Shown here: positions 33,049 to 42,660 of the stretch, in pieces
Numbering within the stretch: position 1 is the stretch's first letter
How the letters are laid out: each line of letters opens with the position of its first letter
Notes under the pieces: model-generated
Seen by the model: the letters and a program-made list of their open reading frames with translations, nothing else
Database searches by the model: none
What the model was told of the DNA's origin: nothing
Program-made: the position numbers and the translations under genes
Assembly: GCA_036346225.1 (NCBI GenBank)
Contig: JARFIW010000139.1
Coordinates: 6,324,001 to 6,388,000, forward strand
Source: Platerodrilus igneus
Lineage: Eukaryota; Arthropoda; Insecta; Coleoptera; Lycidae
DNA length: 64,000 nt
Direction of reading: 5' to 3'

Positions 33049-33620
33049 ATTGTACCAGGTATACTCGCAACAAATTGAAAACACAAATAACTAATAGAAA
33101 ATGTAACGCAGTTGCAAAGCCTTAAAGGTAAACACAGTACTCGTGGAGAAGCAATGTTAATGCTGATACAGACTTAAACTAACATAAGTGAATTCAGAAC
33201 TCTAAGAAATAAAGTGCATTAGGTACGTAATATTTACAAACAAAAATGTAAACAAACAGTTTCGTTAAAGTTCTTTGACTTATTTTGTTATCTACACAGC
33301 TGATTGATAAGCGTAGTAACAAGATGGTAATGAACTACAAACTTTAAATAAATTGGAACAAGTTTTTGAACACCTGTGATGCTAAATACAAAGTACTCGT
33401 TTTGTTGATAGTAATTGAAGTTTGAAATCTTTAATAAAAATCATGCATTTTAATATTCAAACCCACTTTTAGAAAATAGTTTTGAAAATGAATTAATGTA
33501 ATAATTTAAATTTTAATGATCCCGCTAATGAATTATATTAATTTTGACTATAATTCAAAGCTTATTTGTTCAGTAGGACCACTTTTTGTGATATGAGGCT
33601 TAGCAGGGCCACTTTTTGAT

Positions 33621-33640
33621 ATCCGGCTCGAAGGACCACT
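33621..33640 (-). promoter_or_regulatory. BEL/Pao tRNA primer-binding site
   Basis: Directly inside the 5' LTR the minus strand reads TGGTCCTTCGAGCCGGAT, a BEL-type primer-binding sequence complementary to a tRNA 3' end. The motif AAAAAGTGG recurs three times between about 33580 and 33643. Confidence 0.75.
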
Positions 33641-33643
33641 TTT

Positions 33644-34054
33644 TGTGTGGTACACGTTGGAGTGTATAAAAACGGGACAGCTCCAGAACGTTTCCCAAAG
33701 CGTAAAGCTTAGCAAATGAACTGTAATTGTATGCAATTGGAGGTAATGCGCGAAAAACAGTAACATAGGTCAAACCGTAATTAATGTTTTGCTTACCTTG
33801 CAATGATGTTCACCAATTTACTCCCGCGAAGATAGGTGTTGTTTACTGGTCGACGCAACCTGGTCGGGCAGCAGCACTTATGCACTCGCGGTTATAGTTA
33901 TTAGGTGTTGAGTCGGTGAAACGATACGAGAGAGTGTCTTGTTGGTGAAGCGAAAAGGCTTTTTCGCTCCGCCATATGTGTAGCACAACGATAATATACG
34001 ATAAGGCCATCTATACTGTCAATCGCTGACCTCCAACTGTATGAAGTTTTAACA
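33644..34054 (-). repeat. BEL/Pao 5' LTR
   Basis: 411 bases, same length as the 3' LTR at 27243-27653. The differences I see are T/C changes (33814 and 33847 region) and one A/G change near 33991. Confidence 0.95.
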
Positions 34055-34559
34055 GTAATCTAAAGTAATTTTTGAAGTAAAAATAAATTTTGAAACATTA
34101 TTTATTTTTTATCCAATTGTTTAACAGTGTCATTTAGAGCCGGTCATATTTGTGTGAATACTGTTTATAAAGTCATATTAGTGCTCGTAATTACTTATGC
34201 CTATTTTAAATAGATGATACCTATAAAAATAAAAATGTGAACTTGACAAACTAATAATACATTCACCTAGCTTAGATTTCACGAGGTGAGTTATGTATCC
34301 CCCAATTTTATCTATATATTAAATAATAGAATCTAATAGGTAATTATTAGAAATTGTTAAAGAAATCATAAATCAATTGCAACACTGTAATACAAGGATA
34401 AACCAGACAGGTTATCAACAGTTCATAAGAACGGATGCAATACATTGTATTCCAGACGATAGTGATACTGGCAGGTCACAGACGGTTAAGATACGCAATT
34501 ACCTAGAAATTAAGATTGTAACAATGTATCAAAGTATAGAATTAAGAGTAAAGCAGACA

Positions 34560-34835
34560 TGAGATCTGCAAGTTCCCACAGCCATGTGAGGGGGCAGGAA
34601 CATTATAAAAAGCCCGGAAGCTCAAGAACCCGGCAGTCAGTCAAAGTATTCAGCTTTAGCATTGCAGTTTCCTTAGGGGACTCACAATATTAGTTCAATT
34701 AATTTATTTATTTTGATTTAAAGTTAAAATCAGTTTGTCAAAATTCCATATTAGTTTCTGTATCAATTAAATAAATTTGTTAAGTTTTGGAAGTGTTTTT
34801 TAAAAATGCAGCTCCCAAGGCCCGATCCTTAACTG
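34560..34835 (+). repeat. Possible solo or partial Ty3/gypsy LTR
   Basis: An AACATTATAAAAAGCCC TATA-like box (34600-34616) is followed about 150 bases later by AATTAAATAAA. The stretch ends just before CTGGTGTCG (34831-34839), which resembles the primer-binding site after the gypsy LTR at 2640. No internal element sequence follows. The 5' boundary is not determined. Confidence 0.4.
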
Positions 34836-36185
34836 GTGTCGTTCTTGAATTAAGATAAGCGCCTTTTTTTTATTACGTGTATAACGTGAAAGAATTCAAT
34901 TTGTTTGGTATAAGTAACATGTTTATTAACATTTGTCAATATAAAATATTTTTGTGAGTTTTAATTTTGACAATTCATTGTAAGATATGGTAAACCTTCG
35001 TAGTTGCCAAGTTAAATTTGGACGAGGGAAAACACTAATACAATCTTTGTATGTTTACGGATTTACAGATTCCTTGCAAATATTTATGAACATACGTATT
35101 ATATATTTCTTATAGAACAAAACTAGTATAATAGGCATGCTATATATTACAATTACTATATTGTTATGAGTGTTTAATTAAATAAAAGCAGGTTAGTTAT
35201 GAACACTAAATTCTATAATATCGAAATCTTTGGAAAAAAATTGAATCGGCAATGTTGCTTTTTCCTATAAAACTTCCCAATAAATGTAAGTAGATGGACG
35301 TTTGACTTCAGAAATTCATATTGATTCAGACGAATATAAATGATCACGTGATGTTCTTCTTTCCTTGTCCCAACTACATATCGGAAGTCGTGATGAATGC
35401 TTAACAGCCTTTCAGATTTCAGTAATTTAAAATAACTTAAGGCGACTCGTGCCGCCAAATGATTCGTATCATAACTCGCTTCTTATACCACCACATAGAT
35501 GGAACGGTGATTACGAAGAAATATTAAACCTGCCCCAGACTAAAATGTTATAAATAAGAAGTTGAATGGGTGAATGTTTAGGGAATTATAATGTCGCTGT
35601 CTAAGCAGTAATTTGTGAATTTACTCGAGCACAAAGTTGGTAATAAATATTGTTCGATTCTCTTTCTTCAGTTGGATGATGTGTTACGACGGCGGTTGCA
35701 TAACAGAAATTGCTGGGCATTGAAAAGTGCACGTGCTATTCCACAAAGAATGTGCAGATAATTAGCATCAATTTGAAATACGAGTCGTGCTTAACCAAAC
35801 AAACGTTTTGCATTGCCTTAGTTTTTTCTTACACTTGTTTTATAACCGTTGATTATGATTTGTTTAAACAAAATTGATCCTGTACATCGTTCTAAAGGTT
35901 GTAAATTGCTTTAATTTAAACAAATGGTTTCAGAAATATTACAGCTTGATAACTAATTCTAAAATAGTTCAAATTTTACGCTTTCGCCGACGAATCCAAG
36001 TTTCACACCCATACAATGTTGGGATTAGCACATTCCTGCATATTCCTGTTTTTACTTCTTTTGACACCACTTCATTCTTTGCAACAAACAACATGCCTCC
36101 CGACTACCATACGCGAAGCGTGCACCCTCTTTAAATCTCTCTATACAATTTTTCAACCCTGCTGAGCATTATTCCTAGTTACACA
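34836..36185. other. AT-rich sequence without recognised gene
   Basis: Short open frames (for example 35213-35458 minus and 35874-36134 plus) show no domain, and I do not consider them genes. Confidence 0.6.
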
Positions 36186-36189
36186 AAAG

Positions 36190-36645
36190 CATCATCATCA
36201 TTAGGTCTTCAGTCCTAGAACTGGTTAGACGCGTACCATCATTGTTTCCTATTCTGAACTAACCTACAGATTTCCCCGAAATTTGCACAGTCTGCATCTA
36301 TCACTATCTGATCTAGGTCTACATCTATCTCTTTTTCCCCAGATATCCTTGTTCCCCTACTATTTCTATAACTTATTTGTTATTATCTTTGTCTGTCCAT
36401 GCTATCGTCCTCATACATCTGAAGCACAGCATTTCAGAAGGATGCTACCGTTTTTCTGTCTGCGTTACAGACTGCCCGTATTTCATAGGCATACTGTGCT
36501 TTGATCCACACATATGCTTTCAACAATTTTCTTCTTGTTCTATGTTTGTTGCCTTTCCTCATAGGCGCTGTTCTTTCTTGTTAGATGCAGTTCGATCACC
36601 TTCTATTGTTTTACAGTTATATGCCCTATTTCTCCGACCTTTAGT
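36190..36645 (-). mobile_element. LINE tail module 'V' with ATG-repeat end
   Basis: On the minus strand this is a degenerate copy of the LINE C-terminal domain plus 3' UTR. It ends ...GACTGAAGACCTAATGATGATG, the short-repeat tail typical of RTE elements. Relatives are at 51372-51925 (plus) and 55265-55800 (minus). Confidence 0.75.
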
Positions 36646-36660
36646 GGTTGTGAAGGGAGG

Positions 36661-36961
36661 GCGTCGCCGTGGATCAATGTAGTAAGCGTAAGACTACGGA
36701 TCCCAAGGTCCCGGGTTCAAATCCCGACACGGCCGACTGCTTGAAAAATGGCAGGTGAGCATTTTTCACAAATATTACGCCCTCGTTCGGATGAGAGGTT
36801 AAATGGAGGTCCCGTGTGTGAGTGTTGTCACGCACGTTAAAGATCCCTACCTTGCCTGGAACGGCAAGGGTTCGGCAAAATTCTAAATTTTCAGGCAATA
36901 AAAAACTCGCCTCCTGGCCAATGTAGTACCTTCGGGTGGAGCATTGGAAATGTAAATGAAC
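36661..36961 (+). mobile_element. tRNA-derived SINE with 15 bp target duplication
   Basis: Head to tail on the plus strand, with the B box GGTTCAAATCC at 36713-36723. It is flanked by GGTTGTGAAGGGAGG at 36646-36660 and 36962-36976. It sits between LINE modules V and U. Confidence 0.9.
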
Positions 36962-36976
36962 GGTTGTGAAGGGAGG

Positions 36977-37310
36977 TAAGCAACCTGTGGCTGCCAAGTT
37001 CTCCCAACACTTAACCATTTAGCGATTTAATATATTTTCCAATTTATCTTTTCGCACAGTCAACATTAGTTGCAGGTATTTCGCAACCAACAACTAGTTG
37101 TTTATACTAATCATCAGATTTATCTGCGCTTATTTTTCGTCATTAGGTTTGCCGTCTCAAAACTGGTTGGACACGCACCTGCACTTATTTATATTCTGAG
37201 CTAGCCTACATAGTTCCCTGAAATTCTCACACAGCATGTGTATTCAGCTCGTTCCCTTTGTATTGTTTTCTAATTTTATACCCTATTTTACCGAGATTCA
37301 GTGAAGGAGG
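36977..37310 (-). mobile_element. LINE tail module 'U'
   Basis: Same module as 55801-56140. Together with V (36190-36645) and the LINE body to the right it forms the series LINE-U-V on the minus strand. Confidence 0.72.
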
Positions 37311-38880
37311 TTAAGCAACCTGTGGCTATCAAGATCCCCAACACTTAGACATTTGCCGAAATAATGGTTTTCCAGTAAATCCTTTCACACACTTAACATT
37401 ATTCGAGAATATTGCCCAACCAATTCTTGTAGTTACTTATAATAATCATCATGTTTAAGCACAGTTATCTTTTCGTCATTAGTTTATCCATCTTGGGATT
37501 GGTTAGATGCGTACCTCCATTGATTTCTATTCTGGGCTAGCCTACACATCTCCCTGAAACCTCTACAGCCTACATCTTTTACTATCTGTGTGCAGTAGTC
37601 TAATCTAGGTCTGCCTCTTCTTCTCTTTTTTCCTATCTCTGCTTCTAATATATTCCGCACTATTCCCTCGTGCCGTAGTATGTGGCCTATCATCCTATCT
37701 CTCCTATTTTTTACCGTTTTCCACATATTTCTTTCTTCCCCTACCATTTTTAATACCTCTTCGTTCTTAACTTTGTCTGTCCATAATATCTTCATCATAC
37801 GTCTGTAGCACCACATTTCAAAAGCTTGCGACTCGTTGAAAGCGTACCTCTATTGATTTCTATTTTGAGCTAGCCTACACATTTCCCTGAGATTCTCACA
37901 GCCTACATCTTTCACTATCTGTGTGCAGTAGTCTAACCTAAATCTACCTCTACTTTTTCTCCTATCTCTGCTTCTAATATATTCCTCACTATTCCCTCAT
38001 GTCTTAGTACGTGGCCTATCATCCTATCTCTTCTATTTTTTACTGTTTTCCACACAGTATCTTCTTCCCCTACTATTTCTAGTACCTCTTTGTTCTTAAC
38101 TTTGTCTGCCCATGGTATATTCATTATAAGCATGTAGCACTACATTTCAAAAGCTTCTACCTTTTTCTTGTCCGCTTCTCCTACTGTCCAGGCTTCACAG
38201 CCGTACAGTGATGTGGTCCACACATATGTTTCAAACAATCTTTTCCTTGTTTCTATGTTTGTGGTCTTTGAGCACAGTAGTTGCTTTTTTTTGTTAAATG
38301 TAGCACGACCTTGTGCTAATCTTTGTTTTATATCTTTTGTGCTTTTTCCATCTTGCGTTATTTGGCTTCCTAGGTAGCAGAAATCCTTAACCTCTTGTAA
38401 GTTCGTGTTACATACTTGAATTCTTGTTTTTGATTTATTTTCCCCATCTTTGCATACTAAAAATTTACTTTTAGCTTTGTTAATTTTCATACCGTATCTC
38501 TCTGTTAGAACCGTTTCCATTTCATTAAGAGCAGCTTCTAACTCTTCCTTGCTAGACGCTAATATCGCTATATAATCTGCAAATCTAAGCATCTCAATTT
38601 TTTGTCTCTGCATAGTAATTCCAAATGTCTTTCTGCATTTGACAGTATTCATTGCCTCTTCTATGTACAAGTTAAAAATCAATGGGGATAGGGCACATCC
38701 CTGTCTCACCCCTTTCCTAATGTTTACTTCTCTACGTTCCTGCTCTAATTCTATTACTGCTGTTTGCTCTTTGTATAAGCTATGTACTATTCGTCTATCC
38801 CTATAACTCATTCCAATATTTTTGAGTATTTCAAACATTTTTTCCATTTTACATTGTTGAATGCTTTTTCCAACGTGAGA
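37311..38880 (-). mobile_element. 5'-truncated RTE LINE with duplicated C-terminal domain (LINE C)
   Basis: From right to left, 38880-37835 encodes RT and the C-terminal domain. At about 37827 the sequence jumps back and repeats the C-terminal domain (37484-37826) before the 3' UTR. The element is truncated inside RT at 38880. Confidence 0.8.
37484..37826 (-). CDS. LINE C-terminal domain, second (tandem) copy
   Basis: The frame encodes AFEMWCYRRMMKILWTDKV, GEERNMWKTVKNRRDRMIGH, RGRPRLDYCTQIVKDVGC and LAQNRNQWRYASNQSQDG. A first copy of the same domain lies at 37835-38150 and ends ...CRLAQNRNQ before joining this one. The domain is conserved in RTE LINEs; its function is not well defined. Confidence 0.75.
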
Positions 38881-38892
38881 CAAAACCTCCAT
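38140..38892 (-). CDS. LINE C reverse transcriptase fragment
   Basis: A 250-residue open frame and the best preserved LINE RT in the window. It contains MFEILKNIGMSYRDRRIVHS, RKGVRQGCALSPLIFNLYIE and FLVCKDGENKSKTRIQV. The catalytic box reads RFADYIAILASS, so the second catalytic aspartate of FADD is a tyrosine. This should abolish polymerase activity. The N-terminal fingers and motif A are missing. It would be the polymerase for target-primed reverse transcription. Confidence 0.82.
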   Translation of the reverse strand: MEVLSHVGKSIQQCKMEKMFEILKNIGMSYRDRRIVHSLYKEQTAVIELEQERREVNIRKGVRQGCALSPLIFNLYIEEAMNTVKCRKTFGITMQRQKIEMLRFADYIAILASSKEELEAALNEMETVLTERYGMKINKAKSKFLVCKDGENKSKTRIQVCNTNLQEVKDFCYLGSQITQDGKSTKDIKQRLAQGRATFNKKKQLLCSKTTNIETRKRLFETYVWTTSLYGCEAWTVGEADKKKVEAFEM

Positions 38893-39109
38893 TAATTCAC
38901 AATTGTTATATTTTTATTTCTTTGTATATACTTTAATTGTCTTCTAAATTCCTTTCTGTTCCGCCAAATTTTCCTACAAAAATTGATTAATCCTATGTCT
39001 AAATCCCTATCCTAAATCCTATCTGTACCTATTTTAATTTATAAATACGTCCCTCTTCTAATCCCTTATCTATACCTATCCTAACTTATAGTTATATCCC
39101 TATTTAACT

Positions 39110-39763
39110 CGCCTATTTACTTTACAATTTGTACAATTTATTCCTTGTATGGGTAAATTAGATTTATATGAAATTTTCCCCTGAGCACCTCTGAATCTAT
39201 GTCCTTGAGTTCATAAGTGTTCCCCCCTATAACTTTATTGACCAGATATAGACCTACATATAATAAGTGTAGTTTGGCACAAGTGTGTAGGTGCCTTCTT
39301 CCTACTCTTTGGTTCTTTATGATTACCTTGTCAACCTATTTGAAAGGTAGTTCTCTTTTTTATCCTCTCATTCATTTTATTCACGTACTTTTGTGCTCTC
39401 CCTTGTAGCCTTCTCCTAGCTCTGTACAATTTTCTTTTCAACTCTTTTTCTCTTAGTATAATTTCCCACAGCCAATCACGATACACTCCTCTCAATTAAC
39501 TTATGGGAGTTTTCTCAGTGACCTTTAATCTTCGGCAGGTTCATTTCCCAACTTCGGTGATCTTGATGTGATGTCATGCGCAAAAATTTACATATTTTCC
39601 GGATGTATCTTTCTGCAGGGTTTCCCTGGGGATCACGAATGCTGCAGAAAACAACGTCTATTTGTTGGTTCTCCCAGTGTGACACAAACCTAGCATTGTT
39701 AAAATAGGTCGCATTGTCTGCTAGTATTCTTTTGAAGCGAAGAAAAGAAAAAGAGCCTCTCAC
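39110..39763 (-). pseudogene. Ty3/gypsy integrase fragment
   Basis: The open part 39515-39763 carries RILADNATYFNN (catalytic Asp) and DPQGNPAERYIRKICKFLR (catalytic Glu), the second half of an integrase core. Downstream on the minus strand (39480-39110) a frame-shifted C-terminal region can still be read. The rest of the element is not found. The nearby LTR-like stretch at 41262 could belong to it, but this is not shown. Confidence 0.65.
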
Positions 39764-39779
39764 CCCCTACAGCTTTTTA

Positions 39780-41213
39780 TATAAACCAAAAATACCCCCT
39801 TAATCATTTAATTCTCACTATACACCACTCCACATAACCAGCTTTCTTGGTAAATTTTTCAACCGTTGCAACATTTCTCAAAACAAATTCTTAACCTAAA
39901 CCAAAATTCTGAAAACACCTGAGCTAGCCTTCAGTATTTTCTCGTATTTTCATTAGCAAACATCAACGGTTTTTAAACTCTCGGAATTTTGATACTCCAA
40001 AACATAAAACTACTTACAACTTTCAACCGTTCAACCTGACATTTTAATTCTTCGAATCTAGCCTCAACTGACTTCAAACTCTAAGTTAATGCACGCCCCT
40101 CGTGTGGTGCCTGTTAAATTCATCTCTCTCCTTCTTACATACGAAAATTTTTCATCTCATACTTCGTTTACGAATCCCCATCACATATACCTCTCTTAAA
40201 CTTAAACTGTCGCGCGTCTCCTTTCTACCTATAAAGTCCAATTACCTTTCTTTGTTTCTCACATGCACGCTAAATCAGTCCTTGAAACAATTCACGACTC
40301 CTAAATATTATAGACCCTACATCTGCCTTACTCTTATTAAGACCCGATCTAATACACTTTCTTCGTTCATCCTTAATAACTTGACTATAGCTTCCTTACC
40401 TTGTTTTTAACCCCTTTTAAATTGTTGTCTTATACAAACATTCTCCATCTTACTCCTACCTTTAGCCTCGAATCTATCCTTGTTTCCTCGTTCTTTTCCA
40501 AGTTAAACCAACACCTGACAATTTCATCTCCCTTTTTGTATGCTAACATGAGCCTATCCTTGTTTTATATCGATCCCTGCTTATTTTAACGTCTACTTCT
40601 ATTCGTAGAAAATATTATTACAAGCTTTTTTAGAACGCTTCCCATCCTTGAAATAAATCGTTAATTTGAACGTGCTATGATACTGGTCTTTGTAACCATC
40701 GAGTTTGTTTTCAAAACACTTTCATATACTCACAAAACATCTCTTTCTACCAACTTCATGCTTTTAAGCTAAATTATCCCCTATAAATATATTTACACAC
40801 GCTAAATGATACTAATTAATGTTTCAAGTTCCTTCAAATTATACCCCTAAAATGATTGATTGGTAAGCTAAAGTAAAATGAAAAAGCTTTTTAACTATTA
40901 TACGATGATTCTATTATAATTTAAGCTGCATCCTTATACTGTACACTAAAGCTTATACCCTTATGAAAAATACTTAAAATTAATTGTTCCTTTTCGCTAA
41001 AGTATAAATATTATGAAAGTTCTTCGAGAATATTTGCAAAGCTGTAACTGAAGTAAAAATTAACTCTAAAAATTCCTATTCTAAACTAATTAATTGTTAC
41101 CCTATATTTCTAAGAGGTATTTTAACCTTTTAATAAGTAATATTTATACACGGCAGCCTACGCTAAATTGTCTAATAAATTATCTAATTAATCTTAACCT
41201 ACAGATTACATAG

Positions 41214-41214
<1 letters not shown>
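39780..41214. other. AT-rich stretch, no gene recognised
   Basis: Small frames at 40102-40410 and 40401-40589 look like translations of CT-rich sequence, not genes. It may be LTR or untranslated sequence of a decayed gypsy element. Confidence 0.5.

Positions 41215-41216
<2 letters not shown>

Positions 41217-41261
<45 letters not shown>
41217..41261. repeat. (AT)n microsatellite
   Basis: A pure AT tract at the left edge of an LTR-like block. Confidence 0.92.
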
Positions 41262-41262
<1 letters not shown>

Positions 41263-42660
41263 ATGCCAGTCGGAACAGTCTCTGGATTACTCAAACTTCT
41301 GCCTAAAATCATTCGAGCCCCACAAATTGGGCGTCATAAAATTGCCGTCGGAGACCGGGTAAAATTCGTGCCCCTCCTTGGGCCAACATATAATTTTTAA
41401 AAAAAAAATAAAAATTTGAAAAATTTCTTACCCCTCTTAATGAGATCGTCTTCGAATTCTTCTGCATTCCTGGCTAGCTCAGCTGAGCTTCTTCTCAAAC
41501 ACCTAAATTTACAGACATGCCTCTTTCACACTCAGATACCATTCAATAAAATTACCAAATAATACAACAACCATAAAACTTTTTATTTACACCGATTAAC
41601 AGATAAATTATATTTACACATGTGTTAAAACAGTTTGATACAATAATTATAAGACTCAATTTATGGTATGTTTTTAAAGTCCTTGGTTTTTATAGTGATT
41701 TTTAAACAAATTCAATTAAATATGAGTAGATAGGCCCCACATGTTACCCTAAATTGACTTCACACTGGAGTATTGTGAGCTCATTATAACCCAGTTTTGT
41801 TTGTATATGCCTTTTAAACCTTGCATAAATTAAAACAAAATATACAGACCCGTTTACCCTTTACAACACAATTTATATCCTGAATAAATTTTTAATATAT
41901 TCAAAATACACCATTTTCAATACTCAAATTTAGTAAATTGTCCTGTATATGTATCTTTTAAAACAAGTTTATAAACACCATAAATATGCCACCAAAAGTC
42001 AACCCCACACAACACAAAAATTCTACAAATGTTTATACAACAACAGAAATTTCAAATAAATTACCTGGAGAATTCTTTAGTCTTCATTCCCATCAGAGAT
42101 GGTTACCATATAACCCCTCGGCGTTGTTTCCATTAACTATGCTGCTGGTCGAGTCCACAGGCCTCAACCATCTGATAGTTCCCAGATATCATGCATCCAT
42201 TTAATAAATTTTGTGGTAGTAGCCGGACCTTTATTTTAATCACGCACTAACTCGTGCATCACGTTAATAATTGAAGGTTCGCTACTACAGATTTATACTT
42301 TTGAATACGATATCAAATGTAACTTTATTACACACACAAACTACTCATCAAAAGCTTTATTGTTATGGTGGTCTGAATCGGTATTCAGCACTTTATCGAA
42401 GTAAAACAAAAGAGAGCTTGAATATTAAAACTCCGGTATTTATATCATTTCTCCAACGCCCTATCGGACGCGTTTCACCTGAAAAGTTTATTTTTTAAAG
42501 CAGTTTCTAAAAATTTTGAGCATAACCGTCACTTAATTCCGAAAAATTTTTCCGCCGTATTTGTTGCTTACAGAGAAATCGTTTTCTACCGTCGCGTGTG
42601 CGTTCGTTTTTGAAAACTGTTCTCTTTCAACCAATGACAAAATTCTCTGCCGTCACAAAC
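41262..42660 (-). repeat. Probable LTR of a Ty3/gypsy-type element
   Basis: The left part holds CACAAATTGGGCGTCATAAAA, on the minus strand a degraded TGGCGCCCAAT-like primer-binding region. The body resembles 62840-63960 in several blocks (CTAGCTCAGCTGAG / CTAGCTCGGTGGG, and GGAGTATTGTGAGCTCAT / GGAGTATGGTGAGCTCAT). Boundaries on the right are uncertain. Confidence 0.42.

Larger units (their letters stand above)
27243..34054 (-). mobile_element. Complete BEL/Pao LTR retrotransposon
   Basis: This is a full element on the minus strand with two 411-base LTRs and a perfect 5 bp target duplication, GTAAT at 27238-27242 and 34055-34059. In reading order: 5' LTR, primer-binding site, Gag, zinc fingers and protease, RT, RNase H, integrase, polypurine tract, 3' LTR. 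The LTRs differ at only about three positions, so the insertion is recent. Frame breaks and one stop interrupt Pol. Confidence 0.96.

Noticed and set aside
34377..34562. Small 61-residue coding gene
   Set aside because: No domain, no start context and no conservation signal visible; lies just ahead of an LTR-like stretch.
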